Below, piece after piece: positions 7,871 to 17,618 of a stretch of DNA of 64,000 nucleotides. The stretch is from the NCBI GenBank assembly GCA_947625015.1, contig CANQMR010000002.1, positions 62,001-126,000 of the forward strand. Reading direction: 5' to 3'. Each line of letters begins with the position of its first letter. Within the stretch, counting starts at the first letter, position 1. Source of the stretch: an uncultured Lachnospiraceae bacterium (lineage in GTDB: Bacteria > Bacillota > Clostridia > Lachnospirales > Lachnospiraceae). The notes beneath the pieces are model-generated. The model was not told the DNA's origin, searched no databases, and saw nothing but the letters and a program-made list of their open reading frames with translations. The position numbers were made by a program, and so were the translations under genes.

Positions 7871-10750
7871 ATGAAAAAAATATTATATGCAAAATTTAAT
7901 AAAACAAGAAGTCCTAAATTTCAGATTAGTACAGAAATTGTTATGATTGACGGAAAAAAATATGTTGAAAAAAGTGCATTGACAGATGAAGCTGAATCTC
8001 ATATAGCAGAAAATCAGCATCGATATGAATTAAATAAAAAATTATATAATAATATTGTTCCTTTAGAGGGGATTTATGACAATGGAATAATCAGGTTTCC
8101 TTTTATTACAGGGGAAAGCATGACGAAATTACTGGACATAGGTAAGGATAGCGTGGAAAAGCTCTGTAAAATGGTATCTCGGTATTTGAATGAAGTTTTG
8201 TCTTATAGGGACGAAGTGTTATGTGAATTTGTGTGTACAGAAGATTTCAAAAAGATATTTGGAGAGCCGGAAGATTTTTCCGGAAAAGCCGTAAGGGGAG
8301 CGGATATAGATGTAATTTTTGATAATTTGATTAATAGGGAAGGACAATGGTATTCAATTGATTATGAGTGGACTTTTGATTTTCCCGTTCCCATAGATTT
8401 TATCAAGTACCGTATTTTATCTTGGTATTATCATAGAGAAGAAGGATTCTTCAGTGGAAAAATGACAGAAGAAGAGTTTTTTCAATATTTTAATATCAAT
8501 GATAATCAAAGAAACTTATTTGGTAGATGGGAACAGTCTTTTCAGTATTATGTGTTCGGAATAGATTATCAATATGTTTATCCTGCAAAATACACGAAAC
8601 AGATTATTGATTTTAAAAAATTGGATAAACAATATGGAAATTTAGAAAAAGCATTGAAAGATAGAGAAATAGATTTATTGACTAAGCAACATGAATTAAA
8701 TTTGAAAGAGAATGAATTGCAGGAAACCCGCAGTACATTAGGTAGTGCATTACAGCAAACCCGCAGTACATTAGGTAGTGCATTACAGCAAACCCAAATG
8801 GAAGTACAGTCTCTTACGGAACAACGCAATAACTATGCAGAAGCATACAATCAGACGATTCAGTCTATCAGTTGGAAATTAACAAAATCGGTACGATACA
8901 TTGGCGGTGGTGTGATTAATGTTTTGAGAAAAAGCAGAACAGGAATTCTTATCTACGATGGACTTCGGTATTTTGGAAATAATGGTATTCGTTCTACCAT
9001 TAGAAGGATTAAGGAGTTGTATGGAAGAAAAACCGTTACAATGACACAGCAGGATTTTGAATTGAGCGATGAAGAAATTGCTTATGAACGCAGTGTGAAG
9101 TTTGAATATGCACCTGTAATCAGTATTTTAGTTCCGCTGTACAATACGCCGGAGAAGTTCCTTCGGGAGATGATAGAATCTGTTTTGAATCAGACTTATG
9201 GAAACTGGCAATTATGTTTGGCAGACGGAAGTGATGAGAAACATATAAAAGTGCAGAAAATATGCAAAGAATATCTGTCCAAAGATGATAGGATATTATA
9301 TAAAAAACTGGAAGAAAACAAGGGGATTTCAGACAATACCAATGCTTGTATTGAAATTGCAACAGGGGATTTTATTGCTCTGTTTGACCATGATGATTTA
9401 CTGACTCAAAATGCATTATATGAAGTGGTTAAATGCCTGAATGAAAAAGAAAATGTAGATGCTGTCTACACAGATGAGGACAAGCTATTATATAACGCTA
9501 AGGATGAATCCTGCCAATATGTAGAACAACATTGCAAATCAGATTTTAATTTAGATTTATTAAGAACCAATAATTATATTTGCCATTTCTTCGTAGTAAG
9601 GAAGAAAATTGTTGATAAAATCGGTGGCTTTCGAAGAGATTATGACGGTTCGCAGGATTACGACTTTATTTTTCGCTGCGTAGAACAGGCAAGACGGGTT
9701 GAACATATTGCTAAAATATTATATCATTGGCGAATTCACGCAAACTCTACTGCTGCGGATCCGCATAGTAAAATGTATTGTTACGAAGCCGGGAAACATG
9801 CAATCGAATCTCATTTGAACAGAATGGAAATCAAAGCTTCGGTAGAAATGACAGAGCATCTGGGATTTTATCGTGTAAAGTATCCGGTGCTGCGTGAAAC
9901 ATTGATATCCATTATTATTCCTAATAAAGATGAAAAAGACACACTTGAAAAATGCATTCAATCAATTATGAAAAAAACAACATATTCCAATTATGAAATT
10001 ATAATAGTGGAAAATAATAGCAGGACTAAAGAGATTTTTGAGTATTACGATACATTATCTCAATATGATAAAATTAAAGTAATTCAATATGAAGATGAAT
10101 TTAATTATTCAAAAATAAATAATTTTGCAGTGAAACAAGCAAAAGGAGAATATGTTGTACTTCTGAATAATGATGTGGAAATTATTACGGATAATTGGCT
10201 GGAGGAAATGTTATCTAATTGCCAACGCCCGGAGGTGGGAATTACCGGGGTTAAATTGCTTTATCCGGACAATACAGTTCAGCATGCGGGTGTGATTATT
10301 GGCTTGGGAGGAATTGCAGGACATGCTTTCGTGGGACTTGACGGCAACCATCCGGGATATTTTGGGCGAGCATTTGTGCAACAGAATTTAAGCGCTGTTA
10401 CGGCAGCTTGTTTTATGGTATCAAAAGAAATATATAATGAGGTGGGAGGCTTGGAAGAAACGCTAAAAGTAGCGTTTAATGATGTGGATTTTTGCCTTAA
10501 AGTAAGAAAAGCAGGCTATCTGGTAGTTATGAATCCCAATGTGCGTTTGTATCATTATGAATCCAAGTCGAGAGGTACAGAGGATACACCGGAAAAACAG
10601 GAGCGGTTTAATTCGGAGATACAATATATGTCGAAAAAATGGAAAGATATATTGGAGCGGGGAGATCCCTATTACAATCGGAATTTGACATTGGTTAGAG
10701 GGGATTTTTCTTTGAAGGGTAAGGATGAAGAAGTGTTTAGGTATTTTTAA
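7871..10750 (+). CDS. Kinase-like / coiled-coil / double GT2 glycosyltransferase fusion
   Basis: A protein of about 959 residues from the ATG at 7871; an in-frame TTG at 7859 is the alternative start. Three parts are visible. Residues 1 to about 240 resemble a degenerate small-molecule kinase fold, with YSIDYEWTFDFP where the catalytic loop would lie. Residues of about 255-330 are a Gln/Glu-rich coiled coil containing a tandem repeat. Two GT-A domains follow, starting near 415 (ISILVPLYNTPEKF) and 678 (ISIIIPNKDEKD), with DHDD and NNDVE metal motifs. Double GT2 proteins of this kind build repeating disaccharides or long linear chains. The methyltransferase directly upstream and the kinase-like head recall chain-length or termination modules, but that is inference. 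Confidence 0.82.
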   Translation: MKKILYAKFNKTRSPKFQISTEIVMIDGKKYVEKSALTDEAESHIAENQHRYELNKKLYNNIVPLEGIYDNGIIRFPFITGESMTKLLDIGKDSVEKLCKMVSRYLNEVLSYRDEVLCEFVCTEDFKKIFGEPEDFSGKAVRGADIDVIFDNLINREGQWYSIDYEWTFDFPVPIDFIKYRILSWYYHREEGFFSGKMTEEEFFQYFNINDNQRNLFGRWEQSFQYYVFGIDYQYVYPAKYTKQIIDFKKLDKQYGNLEKALKDREIDLLTKQHELNLKENELQETRSTLGSALQQTRSTLGSALQQTQMEVQSLTEQRNNYAEAYNQTIQSISWKLTKSVRYIGGGVINVLRKSRTGILIYDGLRYFGNNGIRSTIRRIKELYGRKTVTMTQQDFELSDEEIAYERSVKFEYAPVISILVPLYNTPEKFLREMIESVLNQTYGNWQLCLADGSDEKHIKVQKICKEYLSKDDRILYKKLEENKGISDNTNACIEIATGDFIALFDHDDLLTQNALYEVVKCLNEKENVDAVYTDEDKLLYNAKDESCQYVEQHCKSDFNLDLLRTNNYICHFFVVRKKIVDKIGGFRRDYDGSQDYDFIFRCVEQARRVEHIAKILYHWRIHANSTAADPHSKMYCYEAGKHAIESHLNRMEIKASVEMTEHLGFYRVKYPVLRETLISIIIPNKDEKDTLEKCIQSIMKKTTYSNYEIIIVENNSRTKEIFEYYDTLSQYDKIKVIQYEDEFNYSKINNFAVKQAKGEYVVLLNNDVEIITDNWLEEMLSNCQRPEVGITGVKLLYPDNTVQHAGVIIGLGGIAGHAFVGLDGNHPGYFGRAFVQQNLSAVTAACFMVSKEIYNEVGGLEETLKVAFNDVDFCLKVRKAGYLVVMNPNVRLYHYESKSRGTEDTPEKQERFNSEIQYMSKKWKDILERGDPYYNRNLTLVRGDFSLKGKDEEVFRYF
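8724..8795 (+). repeat. 33-bp in-frame tandem repeat, two copies plus a 6-base start of a third
   Basis: Two identical 33-base units (8724-8756 and 8757-8789) are followed by six matching bases. Each unit encodes an 11-residue segment (approximately TRSTLGSALQQ) inside the coiled coil of the glycosyltransferase fusion. Identity at the nucleotide level points to a recent duplication. Copy number could vary and change coiled-coil length without breaking the frame. Confidence 0.95.
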
Positions 10751-10805
10751 TAATATTATTTAGGAAAATTTATTTTGAATTAACCTAAGAGGAGGGAATA
10801 TTTTA

Positions 10806-12383
10806 ATGAAGGCAAATAGACTTAATATATCTAAATTGGTTTATATTTTAAGTTTAGTGGTTGGTTATTTTTTGTTACAAATTAAATTTACGAATGATGC
10901 GTGGTTTGGGACAGATGAGTTAGATATTATGATGGTTGGTAAAGGTATTGCTCGTGGTCAGCGATTGTATATTGATGCAATAAGCCAGCATATGCCACTT
11001 TCATATTTTATAAGTGCATTGTTTTATAAATTAGGTGCAGTGTCGGTGACAGAACAAAGATTGGCGTTTTATCTTTTTTTTTCCTTGCTATGGACTTTTG
11101 TGGTTATAGAGTATTCTAATATAATAGATAAACGGGTATTGATTTTATACCCAATTATCTATTGTTCTGTTATTCAAAATTATGATATGGGGACTGCAAT
11201 TTTATCAGAACATATAGCTGGTTGCGGGGCAATTATATTATTTTTAGAATTTTTGAAATATGTAAGGTGTAGACGACTAGAAACACGAAGTTGCGTTTTT
11301 ATATCAATAGCAATATTCTTGATGTTCGGGACAATTTTCGTTGCAATTTATCCTATTTTTTTCATTGCTGTGGGAGTACTGCTTCTTGAAATAAAATGGG
11401 AAAAAGAAAAGGCAATTTCTATAAGAGATTGGATTAATTGTATTTTTAAAAAATATGTAAAGCTAGTATTAATTGTTATGATTCCCTGGATAGTGTTAAT
11501 TGGATATTTTATAATAACACATTCGTTTTCTGAGTTTATTTTCGGAGCTTATACTTTAAATAGAGAAATATATCCTAAATATAATGGCGGTTTGGGGAAT
11601 AATATATTTTCTGTGTTTTTGACACCAATTGATATGATATGTTCATTTGTAACCAACGGATTTAATTTGAATGAATGGAATTATGTTGTTGTGTTGCAGT
11701 GGATAATTATTTTATGTTGTATTTTTTATTTTTATAAACTTATGATTTCTGAGGGAAAGTTAGTTGCCAGCACAGCTGTATTCTTTACTTTTGCATTAGG
11801 AATAAGAGGAATATTTAACTTTCATGGAACAGCATGTGTAAAAATATTGACATTTATGACAGCATATGTATTAATAGTATATGGATTTCAATCTTTTAAG
11901 AGATTTCAAAAAAAATCAGTGGAAAGACAAATGTTATTTGTTTTTATGATAGTTATTATGCTTAGCGGTTATTTGAAGGATATATCGGAGATAATGACTA
12001 TTAAGTTTGAAGAAACAGGAACAGTACAAAGCCACATTTTGGAAACTATTACAGAAAAAGACGAAAGTGTATGGCTGGTTGTATTTGATAATTCGGATAC
12101 AATGTTATCTGATCGGATTGCAGTAGGAACAGCGACCAACACACCTTGGACCTGGGAGGGTTTCGGGAAAAAGACGTTTAAAGCATTAAAAAAGAATACA
12201 CCAAGAGTGGCAGTATTTAGTGAGGAATTTGAGGTATGGGGACATAAACAATCAGTTTATGCACCAGAAGTAATACAATTTATAAAAGAAAATTATACTT
12301 TACTCCCGGATACGGGATATATATACGTTTTGAACGACTACTATGAAGAGGCAGTAAAAAAGATAGAGAATTCAAATCACTAA
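10806..12383 (+). CDS. Multi-pass GT-C-like glycosyltransferase
   Basis: A 525-residue membrane protein with about ten hydrophobic segments and a soluble C-terminal part of about 120 residues. Near the N-terminus the first extracytoplasmic loop has WFGTDELDIM and then RGQRLYIDAISQHMPLSYF. This acidic-pair-then-HxP pattern is typical of GT39/ArnT-like GT-C enzymes that use polyprenyl-phosphate sugars outside the membrane. GGAGGG lies nine bases before the ATG. It could use the lipid-linked sugar made by the DPM1-like enzyme at 3517 or the one at 17619. The gene is more AT-rich than the rfb genes after it. Confidence 0.75.
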   Translation: MKANRLNISKLVYILSLVVGYFLLQIKFTNDAWFGTDELDIMMVGKGIARGQRLYIDAISQHMPLSYFISALFYKLGAVSVTEQRLAFYLFFSLLWTFVVIEYSNIIDKRVLILYPIIYCSVIQNYDMGTAILSEHIAGCGAIILFLEFLKYVRCRRLETRSCVFISIAIFLMFGTIFVAIYPIFFIAVGVLLLEIKWEKEKAISIRDWINCIFKKYVKLVLIVMIPWIVLIGYFIITHSFSEFIFGAYTLNREIYPKYNGGLGNNIFSVFLTPIDMICSFVTNGFNLNEWNYVVVLQWIIILCCIFYFYKLMISEGKLVASTAVFFTFALGIRGIFNFHGTACVKILTFMTAYVLIVYGFQSFKRFQKKSVERQMLFVFMIVIMLSGYLKDISEIMTIKFEETGTVQSHILETITEKDESVWLVVFDNSDTMLSDRIAVGTATNTPWTWEGFGKKTFKALKKNTPRVAVFSEEFEVWGHKQSVYAPEVIQFIKENYTLLPDTGYIYVLNDYYEEAVKKIENSNH

Positions 12384-12471
12384 ATTTTGTAATTTCATTA
12401 ATGAAGATAATATGCTGTGTTCAAATTTGAGAGATAGAAATTAAAAAGGATAAAAGAAAGGAGTCAGCTTT

Positions 12472-13257
12472 ATGAAGGTTGTATTATTAGCAGGCGGTTT
12501 TGGGACAAGAATCAGTGAAGAAAGCCACTTAAAACCCAAGCCCATGGTCGAAATAGGGGGGAAGCCCATACTATGGCATATTATGAAAGAATATTCCTAT
12601 TATGGGTATAATGAATTTGTGGTATGCTGTGGTTATAAGCAGCAGGTAATAAAAGAATGGTTTGCCAATTATTATTTGCATAACAGCGACATTACATTTG
12701 ATTTTACTAAAGAAAACAAGATGGAAGTACATTCCAATGTGGCAGAACCATGGAAAGTCACGCTGGTGGATACCGGATTGAATACGATGACAGGTGGAAG
12801 AATCAAGCGAATACAGCCCTATATAGGAGACGAACCCTTTATGCTGACTTACGGTGACGGTGTGTCGGATATAGATATTAGCGCGCTGGTAGAGTTTCAC
12901 AAAAGTCATGGAAAGATAGCAACCATGACGGCGGTTAATGTGGGACAGCAGTTCGGTATTCTGGACATTGAAAAAGATGGAACTATCAGTAAATTCCGGG
13001 AAAAAAGCAATCTGGATGGCGGCGTGATTAATGGTGGCTATATGGTTTTGAATCCGGAAGTGTTTAATTATATAGAAGGAGATACCACTGTTTTTGAAAA
13101 GAAACCATTGGAGAGTCTGGCAAAGGAAAACCAACTGATGGCATATACGCATAATGGTTTTTGGAAGTGCATGGATACCCAGAGGGATAAACAGCAGTTG
13201 GAGGATATGATTGTGGCGGGGAATGCGCCTTGGATGCGTTGGGAAAATAAGGATTGA
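12472..13257 (+). CDS. rfbF: Glucose-1-phosphate cytidylyltransferase
   Basis: Makes CDP-glucose from CTP and glucose 1-phosphate, the first step to CDP-3,6-dideoxyhexoses. The 261 residues match the family length. The nucleotidyltransferase signature LAGGFGTR is at 5-12, followed by KPKPMVEIGGKP, and the metal site LTYGDGVSD is near 124-132. The ending (WKCMDTQRDKQQLEDM) is characteristic of RfbF/DdhA. A GAAAGGAG sequence precedes the ATG. rfbH follows 15 bp later and rfbG lies at 18572, so the three-enzyme cassette is complete but split. Confidence 0.95.
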   Translation: MKVVLLAGGFGTRISEESHLKPKPMVEIGGKPILWHIMKEYSYYGYNEFVVCCGYKQQVIKEWFANYYLHNSDITFDFTKENKMEVHSNVAEPWKVTLVDTGLNTMTGGRIKRIQPYIGDEPFMLTYGDGVSDIDISALVEFHKSHGKIATMTAVNVGQQFGILDIEKDGTISKFREKSNLDGGVINGGYMVLNPEVFNYIEGDTTVFEKKPLESLAKENQLMAYTHNGFWKCMDTQRDKQQLEDMIVAGNAPWMRWENKD

Positions 13258-13272
13258 TAAAGGAGAAAAGGG

Positions 13273-14613
13273 ATGTTTGAAAATAAAACGGAAGAGCAGG
13301 CAAAAAAGGAAATTTTAAACATGGTTGCAGAATATTGCGACACATATCATAATCAAAAGAAAGAATTTAAGCCGGGAGACAGGATTACTTATGCATCTCG
13401 TGTATACGACAGGGAGGAAATGTGCAATCTGGTAGATTCTGCGCTGGAATTTTGGCTGACTGCCGGAAGATATACGGCGCAGTTTGAAAAGGCTTTTGCA
13501 GAATATCTGGGAGTAAAGTATTGTTCTTTGGTTAACTCCGGTTCATCTGCAAACCTTAATGCGTTCATGGCATTGACCTCTTCCTTGTTGGGGGACAGGC
13601 AGGTAAAGCCGGGAGATGAGATGATTACGGTTGCCGCCGGATTCCCGACAACCGTTACCCCTGCTATCCAGTATGGCGTGGTTCCGGTTTTTATTGATGT
13701 GACAATTCCGCAGTATAATCTGGATGTGTCCCAGTTAGAGGAGGCGCTTTCGCCAAAGACAAAAGTGGTTATGGCAGCGCATACTCTCGGAAATCCTTTT
13801 GACCTGAAAGCGGTAAAGGAATTTTGTGACAGACATAATTTGTGGCTGATCGAGGATAACTGTGACGCTCTGGGAACGAAATATACAATAGACGGAGAGG
13901 AAAAGTTTTCCGGTACAATCGGTGATATCGGGACATCTTCTTTCTATCCGCCGCATCATATGACCATGGGTGAGGGCGGCGCCGTATACACGAATAATCC
14001 CTTACTGAATAAGTGCATCCGCTCTTTCCGGGATTGGGGACGCGACTGTATCTGCGCATCCGGACAGGATAATCTGTGCGGCCATCGTTTTGATAAACAG
14101 TATGGCGAATTGCCTTTGGGATATGACCATAAATATGTGTACTCTCATTTTGGGTATAACCTGAAAGCCACAGATATGCAGGCTGCTGTGGGCTGCGCCC
14201 AGATTGTCAAGTTCCCTGGATTTGTGGAGAAGCGGAGACATAATTTTGACCGGCTGAAAGAAAATTTGTCAGATTGCCAGGACAAGCTGATTCTGCCGGA
14301 GCCTTGTGAAAATTCGCGGCCAAGCTGGTTTGGCTTTTTGATAACCTGTAAGGAAGGGGTAGACCGGAACAAGGTTGTGCCTTACATTGAAAGTCATGGC
14401 GTACAGACCAGAATGTTGTTTGCCGGTAATCTGACCAAGCATCCCTGCTTTGACCAGATGCGGGCCTCCGGGGAAGGATACCGCATTATAGGCGATTTGC
14501 ATAATACGGATCGGATTATGCGGGATACTTTCTGGGTTGGCGTATATCCGGGAATGACAGATGAGATGATCGATTATATGGCGCAGGTGATCAAGGAGGC
14601 GCTGAATCAGTAG
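13273..14613 (+). CDS. rfbH: CDP-4-keto-6-deoxyglucose 3-dehydrase (RfbH/E1-like)
   Basis: PMP-dependent enzyme that removes the C3 hydroxyl of CDP-4-keto-6-deoxy-D-glucose. The 446-residue sequence has the DegT/DnrJ aminotransferase fold but carries PPHHMTMGEGG (His pair at about 228-229) where aminotransferases have the PLP-binding lysine, the hallmark of E1/RfbH. Several cysteines in the DWGRDCICASGQDNLCGH region fit the iron-sulfur cluster of this family. GC is clearly higher than in the neighbouring genes. The flavin/iron-sulfur reductase E3 (DdhD) that usually reduces E1 is not in this window and would have to come from elsewhere. Confidence 0.95.
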   Translation: MFENKTEEQAKKEILNMVAEYCDTYHNQKKEFKPGDRITYASRVYDREEMCNLVDSALEFWLTAGRYTAQFEKAFAEYLGVKYCSLVNSGSSANLNAFMALTSSLLGDRQVKPGDEMITVAAGFPTTVTPAIQYGVVPVFIDVTIPQYNLDVSQLEEALSPKTKVVMAAHTLGNPFDLKAVKEFCDRHNLWLIEDNCDALGTKYTIDGEEKFSGTIGDIGTSSFYPPHHMTMGEGGAVYTNNPLLNKCIRSFRDWGRDCICASGQDNLCGHRFDKQYGELPLGYDHKYVYSHFGYNLKATDMQAAVGCAQIVKFPGFVEKRRHNFDRLKENLSDCQDKLILPEPCENSRPSWFGFLITCKEGVDRNKVVPYIESHGVQTRMLFAGNLTKHPCFDQMRASGEGYRIIGDLHNTDRIMRDTFWVGVYPGMTDEMIDYMAQVIKEALNQ

Positions 14614-14628
14614 CTTTAAGGAGAGAAA

Positions 14629-16329
14629 ATGAAAGTATCAGACTATATTGTAGAGTTCTTTATAAAAAAGGGAATTACTGATGTATTTGGATATCCGGGG
14701 GGAATGGTTACCCATCTTATGGATTCTTTTTCAAGGCATGAGTCAGAGATTCGTGCGCATGTGTGTTACCATGAGCAGGCGGCAGCCTTTGAGGCATGTG
14801 CTTATGCGCAGGTGTCTAACAAGGTTGGAATGGCTTATGCGACCAGTGGACCGGGGGCAACCAATATGATTACCGGAATATGTAATGCGTACTTTGATTC
14901 TGTACCGGTAATATTTATTACAGGACAAGTGAATACTTTTGAATCTAAAGCGGATTATGGTGTAAGGCAGCGGGGATTTCAGGAAACCAATATAGTGGAT
15001 ATGGTAAAAGAGGTAACTAAATATGCAGTATATGTGGAAACTCCGGAAAAGATAGGGTATTATTTAGAAAAAGCGTATCATATTGCATTGGAGGGAAGGA
15101 AAGGCCCCGTTTTACTTGATATCCCCATGAATATTCAACGCGCGGATATTAATCCCGCAGATATGAAGCAGTATGAAGCAGGGACTCTGGATGATTATGA
15201 TACAGATTTTTCAATTATTACTGAATCTCTGGCAAAGGCAAAACGTCCTTGTATAGTTCTGGGTGCTGCATTAAAGACAATGCCCAATGAAAATTTAGTT
15301 GATTTTGTTAACACTATGGGGATTCCCACCGTTACCAGTATGATTGCCATGGATTTGCTGCCCTATAATCATAGATTAAATTATGGTTACATTGGCGCAT
15401 ATGGTTCAAGAGTGGCTAATTTTATTGTAGCTAAAAGTGATTTTGTACTGGTACTTGGAAGCAGGATGGATGTTAGACAGGTTGGCGGGAAACGAGTCCA
15501 GTTTGCACCGAATGCTACAATCGTAAGAATTGATATTGATAAGGAAGAATTGGCCTACCAGATACGGCCGGATGAAATTGATATTCAGGCTGATGTTCAT
15601 GAGGTTTTGGCATATTTGCAGCAAGAGTATAAAACGATGGAGAATGAATATCAGGAATGGTATCAGGTGTGCAACCAGATTAGCGAAAAATTATCTGGAA
15701 TAGATGATAAAAAGTATAATCGTTACGTTGAAATGATTAGCCAATATGTTCCGGAAGGAACGGTAATAACGACGGATGTTGGACAAAATCAGGTATGGGT
15801 AGCGCAGTCTTATAAAACAAAAAAGGGACAGAGAATATTGTATTCCGGAGGCCATGGGGCGATGGGATATTCTCTTCCTGCGGCAATCGGGGCATATTAT
15901 GCTTCAGGAAAGCCGGTCATTTCTTTTAATGGAGACGGTGGAATTCAGATGAATATTCAGGAACTGGAATTTATCAAAAGGGAAACCCTTCCCATAAAGA
16001 TATTTGTATTTAATAACTATGCTCTGGGTATGATTCGGCATTTTCAGGAAATGTATTTTGATAAAAATTATATTCAGACTACACGAGGACAAGGATATGA
16101 TGTACCTGATTTTCAGGGGATTGCAAAAGCCTATCATATGGAATATTTAAGTTATGAAACACCGGATGCTGTATCTGATTCCTTTATGGAAACACAAGGA
16201 CCTGTTTTGGTTGAAATTAAGTTACCGGAAGATACCTATGTATTTCCTAAACTGGAATTTGGAAAACCGAATCAGGATCAGGAACCTTTAATTGACCGCA
16301 CATTGTTTAATGAATTAATGGAGTTGTAA
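14629..16329 (+). CDS. Thiamine-diphosphate enzyme, acetolactate-synthase-like (candidate YerE-type)
   Basis: A 566-residue enzyme with the acetohydroxyacid-synthase layout. The FGYPGG loop is at 20-25, the cofactor-activating Glu at 49 (YHEQAAAFEA), SGPGATN in the N-terminal domain, and the ThDP motif GDG at 435-437 ends with NN at 462-463. Placed between rfbH and rfbG, it is a poor fit for housekeeping branched-chain amino acid synthesis. In Yersinia, the homologous YerE uses pyruvate to attach a two-carbon unit to C4 of a CDP-3,6-dideoxy-4-keto sugar, giving a branched sugar. I infer the same type of reaction here from the neighbours; a plain catabolic acetolactate synthase is the alternative. 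Confidence 0.82.
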   Translation: MKVSDYIVEFFIKKGITDVFGYPGGMVTHLMDSFSRHESEIRAHVCYHEQAAAFEACAYAQVSNKVGMAYATSGPGATNMITGICNAYFDSVPVIFITGQVNTFESKADYGVRQRGFQETNIVDMVKEVTKYAVYVETPEKIGYYLEKAYHIALEGRKGPVLLDIPMNIQRADINPADMKQYEAGTLDDYDTDFSIITESLAKAKRPCIVLGAALKTMPNENLVDFVNTMGIPTVTSMIAMDLLPYNHRLNYGYIGAYGSRVANFIVAKSDFVLVLGSRMDVRQVGGKRVQFAPNATIVRIDIDKEELAYQIRPDEIDIQADVHEVLAYLQQEYKTMENEYQEWYQVCNQISEKLSGIDDKKYNRYVEMISQYVPEGTVITTDVGQNQVWVAQSYKTKKGQRILYSGGHGAMGYSLPAAIGAYYASGKPVISFNGDGGIQMNIQELEFIKRETLPIKIFVFNNYALGMIRHFQEMYFDKNYIQTTRGQGYDVPDFQGIAKAYHMEYLSYETPDAVSDSFMETQGPVLVEIKLPEDTYVFPKLEFGKPNQDQEPLIDRTLFNELMEL

Positions 16330-16434
16330 ATGAATATTGCAGTAATAGGTGATACAAGTTTTATTGCTCATTATAAATTAGTTGCCATGAGAAGAACATA
16401 CTATATAAAAAGGGAGTACAAAGATGAAATATAA
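16330..16434 (+). other. Short open frame, possible gene-start remnant
   Basis: Directly after the stop of the ThDP gene an ATG opens a 34-residue frame beginning MNIAVIGDTSFIAHY, which resembles the first strand of a Rossmann nucleotide-binding fold, and then loses that character. It ends inside the first codons of the SDR gene. It may be the 5' stub of a gene that once followed the ThDP gene and was replaced at this junction. It might also be a chance frame; there is no independent support for expression. Confidence 0.3.
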
Positions 16435-17491
16435 TAAGATATTGTGGGAAGATATGGAAAATATATATGAACGCGGGTATGATTGGGCAACTTTAGATGG
16501 AAAAACAATATTGATAACAGGTGCATATGGTATGCTTGCTACGTATATTACCTACTTTTTGATGTTTCTAAATTTAGAAAAAGCAATTGCAGTGAAAGTA
16601 ATTTGCCAGGGAAGAAACATTGATAAGGCTAAAAAAAAGTTTCGAGATAGAGTTTCGGGAATATGGGAGCATCCTAATTTTTGTTTTATGGATTTTGATA
16701 TTAGAATGAAAATTAATAACTTGCCACATATAGATTATATTATACATGCCGCTAGTTTAGCAAGCCCTCAGTATTATACGAAGCAACCAGTGGAAGTAAT
16801 TGAACCAAATGTTTTAGGAAGTTATCAGTTGCTTTCACTAGCAAAGGAACATAGATGTGATGGATTTCTTTTTTTTAGTACTAGTGATATTTATGGAAAA
16901 GTGGAAAGTACCGGAGGATTTACAGAGAGTATGATGGGGTGTATGGATCCTCTGGATGCTCATAGTTGTTATGGTGAGAGTAAAAGACTTGGTGAAACAT
17001 TATGTGCCGCATTTTATCGAGAATATGGTATTAGAACAGTTATAGCGCGGATTGGACATACTTATGGACCAACAATGGACATAGAAAACGATCCAAGAAG
17101 CTTTGCAAGTTTGATGAAATGTGCTTTAGAGGGAAATGATATTATATTGTACAGTGACGGAATGGCAAAACGCCCATTTTGTTATATTGCGGATGCTGTT
17201 GCAGCATATATGCTCTTATTGATCAAAGGTCGTGGTGGAGAGGCTTACAATGTGACAAATACGGAGCAATTTTTGTCAATAAGGGAATTGGCAGATATCA
17301 TTGCGGCGATTCCGAATAAAAAATTGTCCGTTAAATTTATGAAGAGAAATGTTTCCGATGCATATCTGAACAATGAATTGAATCAAGAAAATCGACCAGT
17401 AGAAGAAAAACTAAGGGCGTTGGGGTGGGATACGCAGTACAATGCAAAAGAAGGCTTTCGACGAACTTATGAGTATTTGGTAAATAGATGA
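16424..17491 (+). CDS. Extended SDR: NAD(P)-dependent sugar epimerase/dehydratase/reductase
   Basis: A 355-residue extended short-chain dehydrogenase acting on a nucleotide sugar. The cofactor motif TGAYGML is at about 32-38, HAASLAS near 108-114, the catalytic Ser in FFSTSDIYG near 152, and YGESK at 183-187 supplies Tyr and Lys. GGGAG seven bases upstream supports the start. In the yersiniose pathway YerF, also an SDR, reduces the acetyl branch added by YerE, so this gene is the natural candidate for that step. General epimerase or decarboxylase roles are alternatives. The gene and the next one are markedly AT-rich compared with rfbH and rfbG, suggesting separate acquisition. Confidence 0.85.
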   Translation: MKYNKILWEDMENIYERGYDWATLDGKTILITGAYGMLATYITYFLMFLNLEKAIAVKVICQGRNIDKAKKKFRDRVSGIWEHPNFCFMDFDIRMKINNLPHIDYIIHAASLASPQYYTKQPVEVIEPNVLGSYQLLSLAKEHRCDGFLFFSTSDIYGKVESTGGFTESMMGCMDPLDAHSCYGESKRLGETLCAAFYREYGIRTVIARIGHTYGPTMDIENDPRSFASLMKCALEGNDIILYSDGMAKRPFCYIADAVAAYMLLLIKGRGGEAYNVTNTEQFLSIRELADIIAAIPNKKLSVKFMKRNVSDAYLNNELNQENRPVEEKLRALGWDTQYNAKEGFRRTYEYLVNR

Positions 17492-17618
17492 AAAGGCGGG
17501 ATAGGTAACATAAATTTAAAGACAGTTTTATGCAGGATTTTATAAAAAAAGCGTAAATTGTATTGAGAATTAGTGATTTTTGTAGAAAGGGTAAATTATA
17601 TTGTACAAGGGTGGAAAG

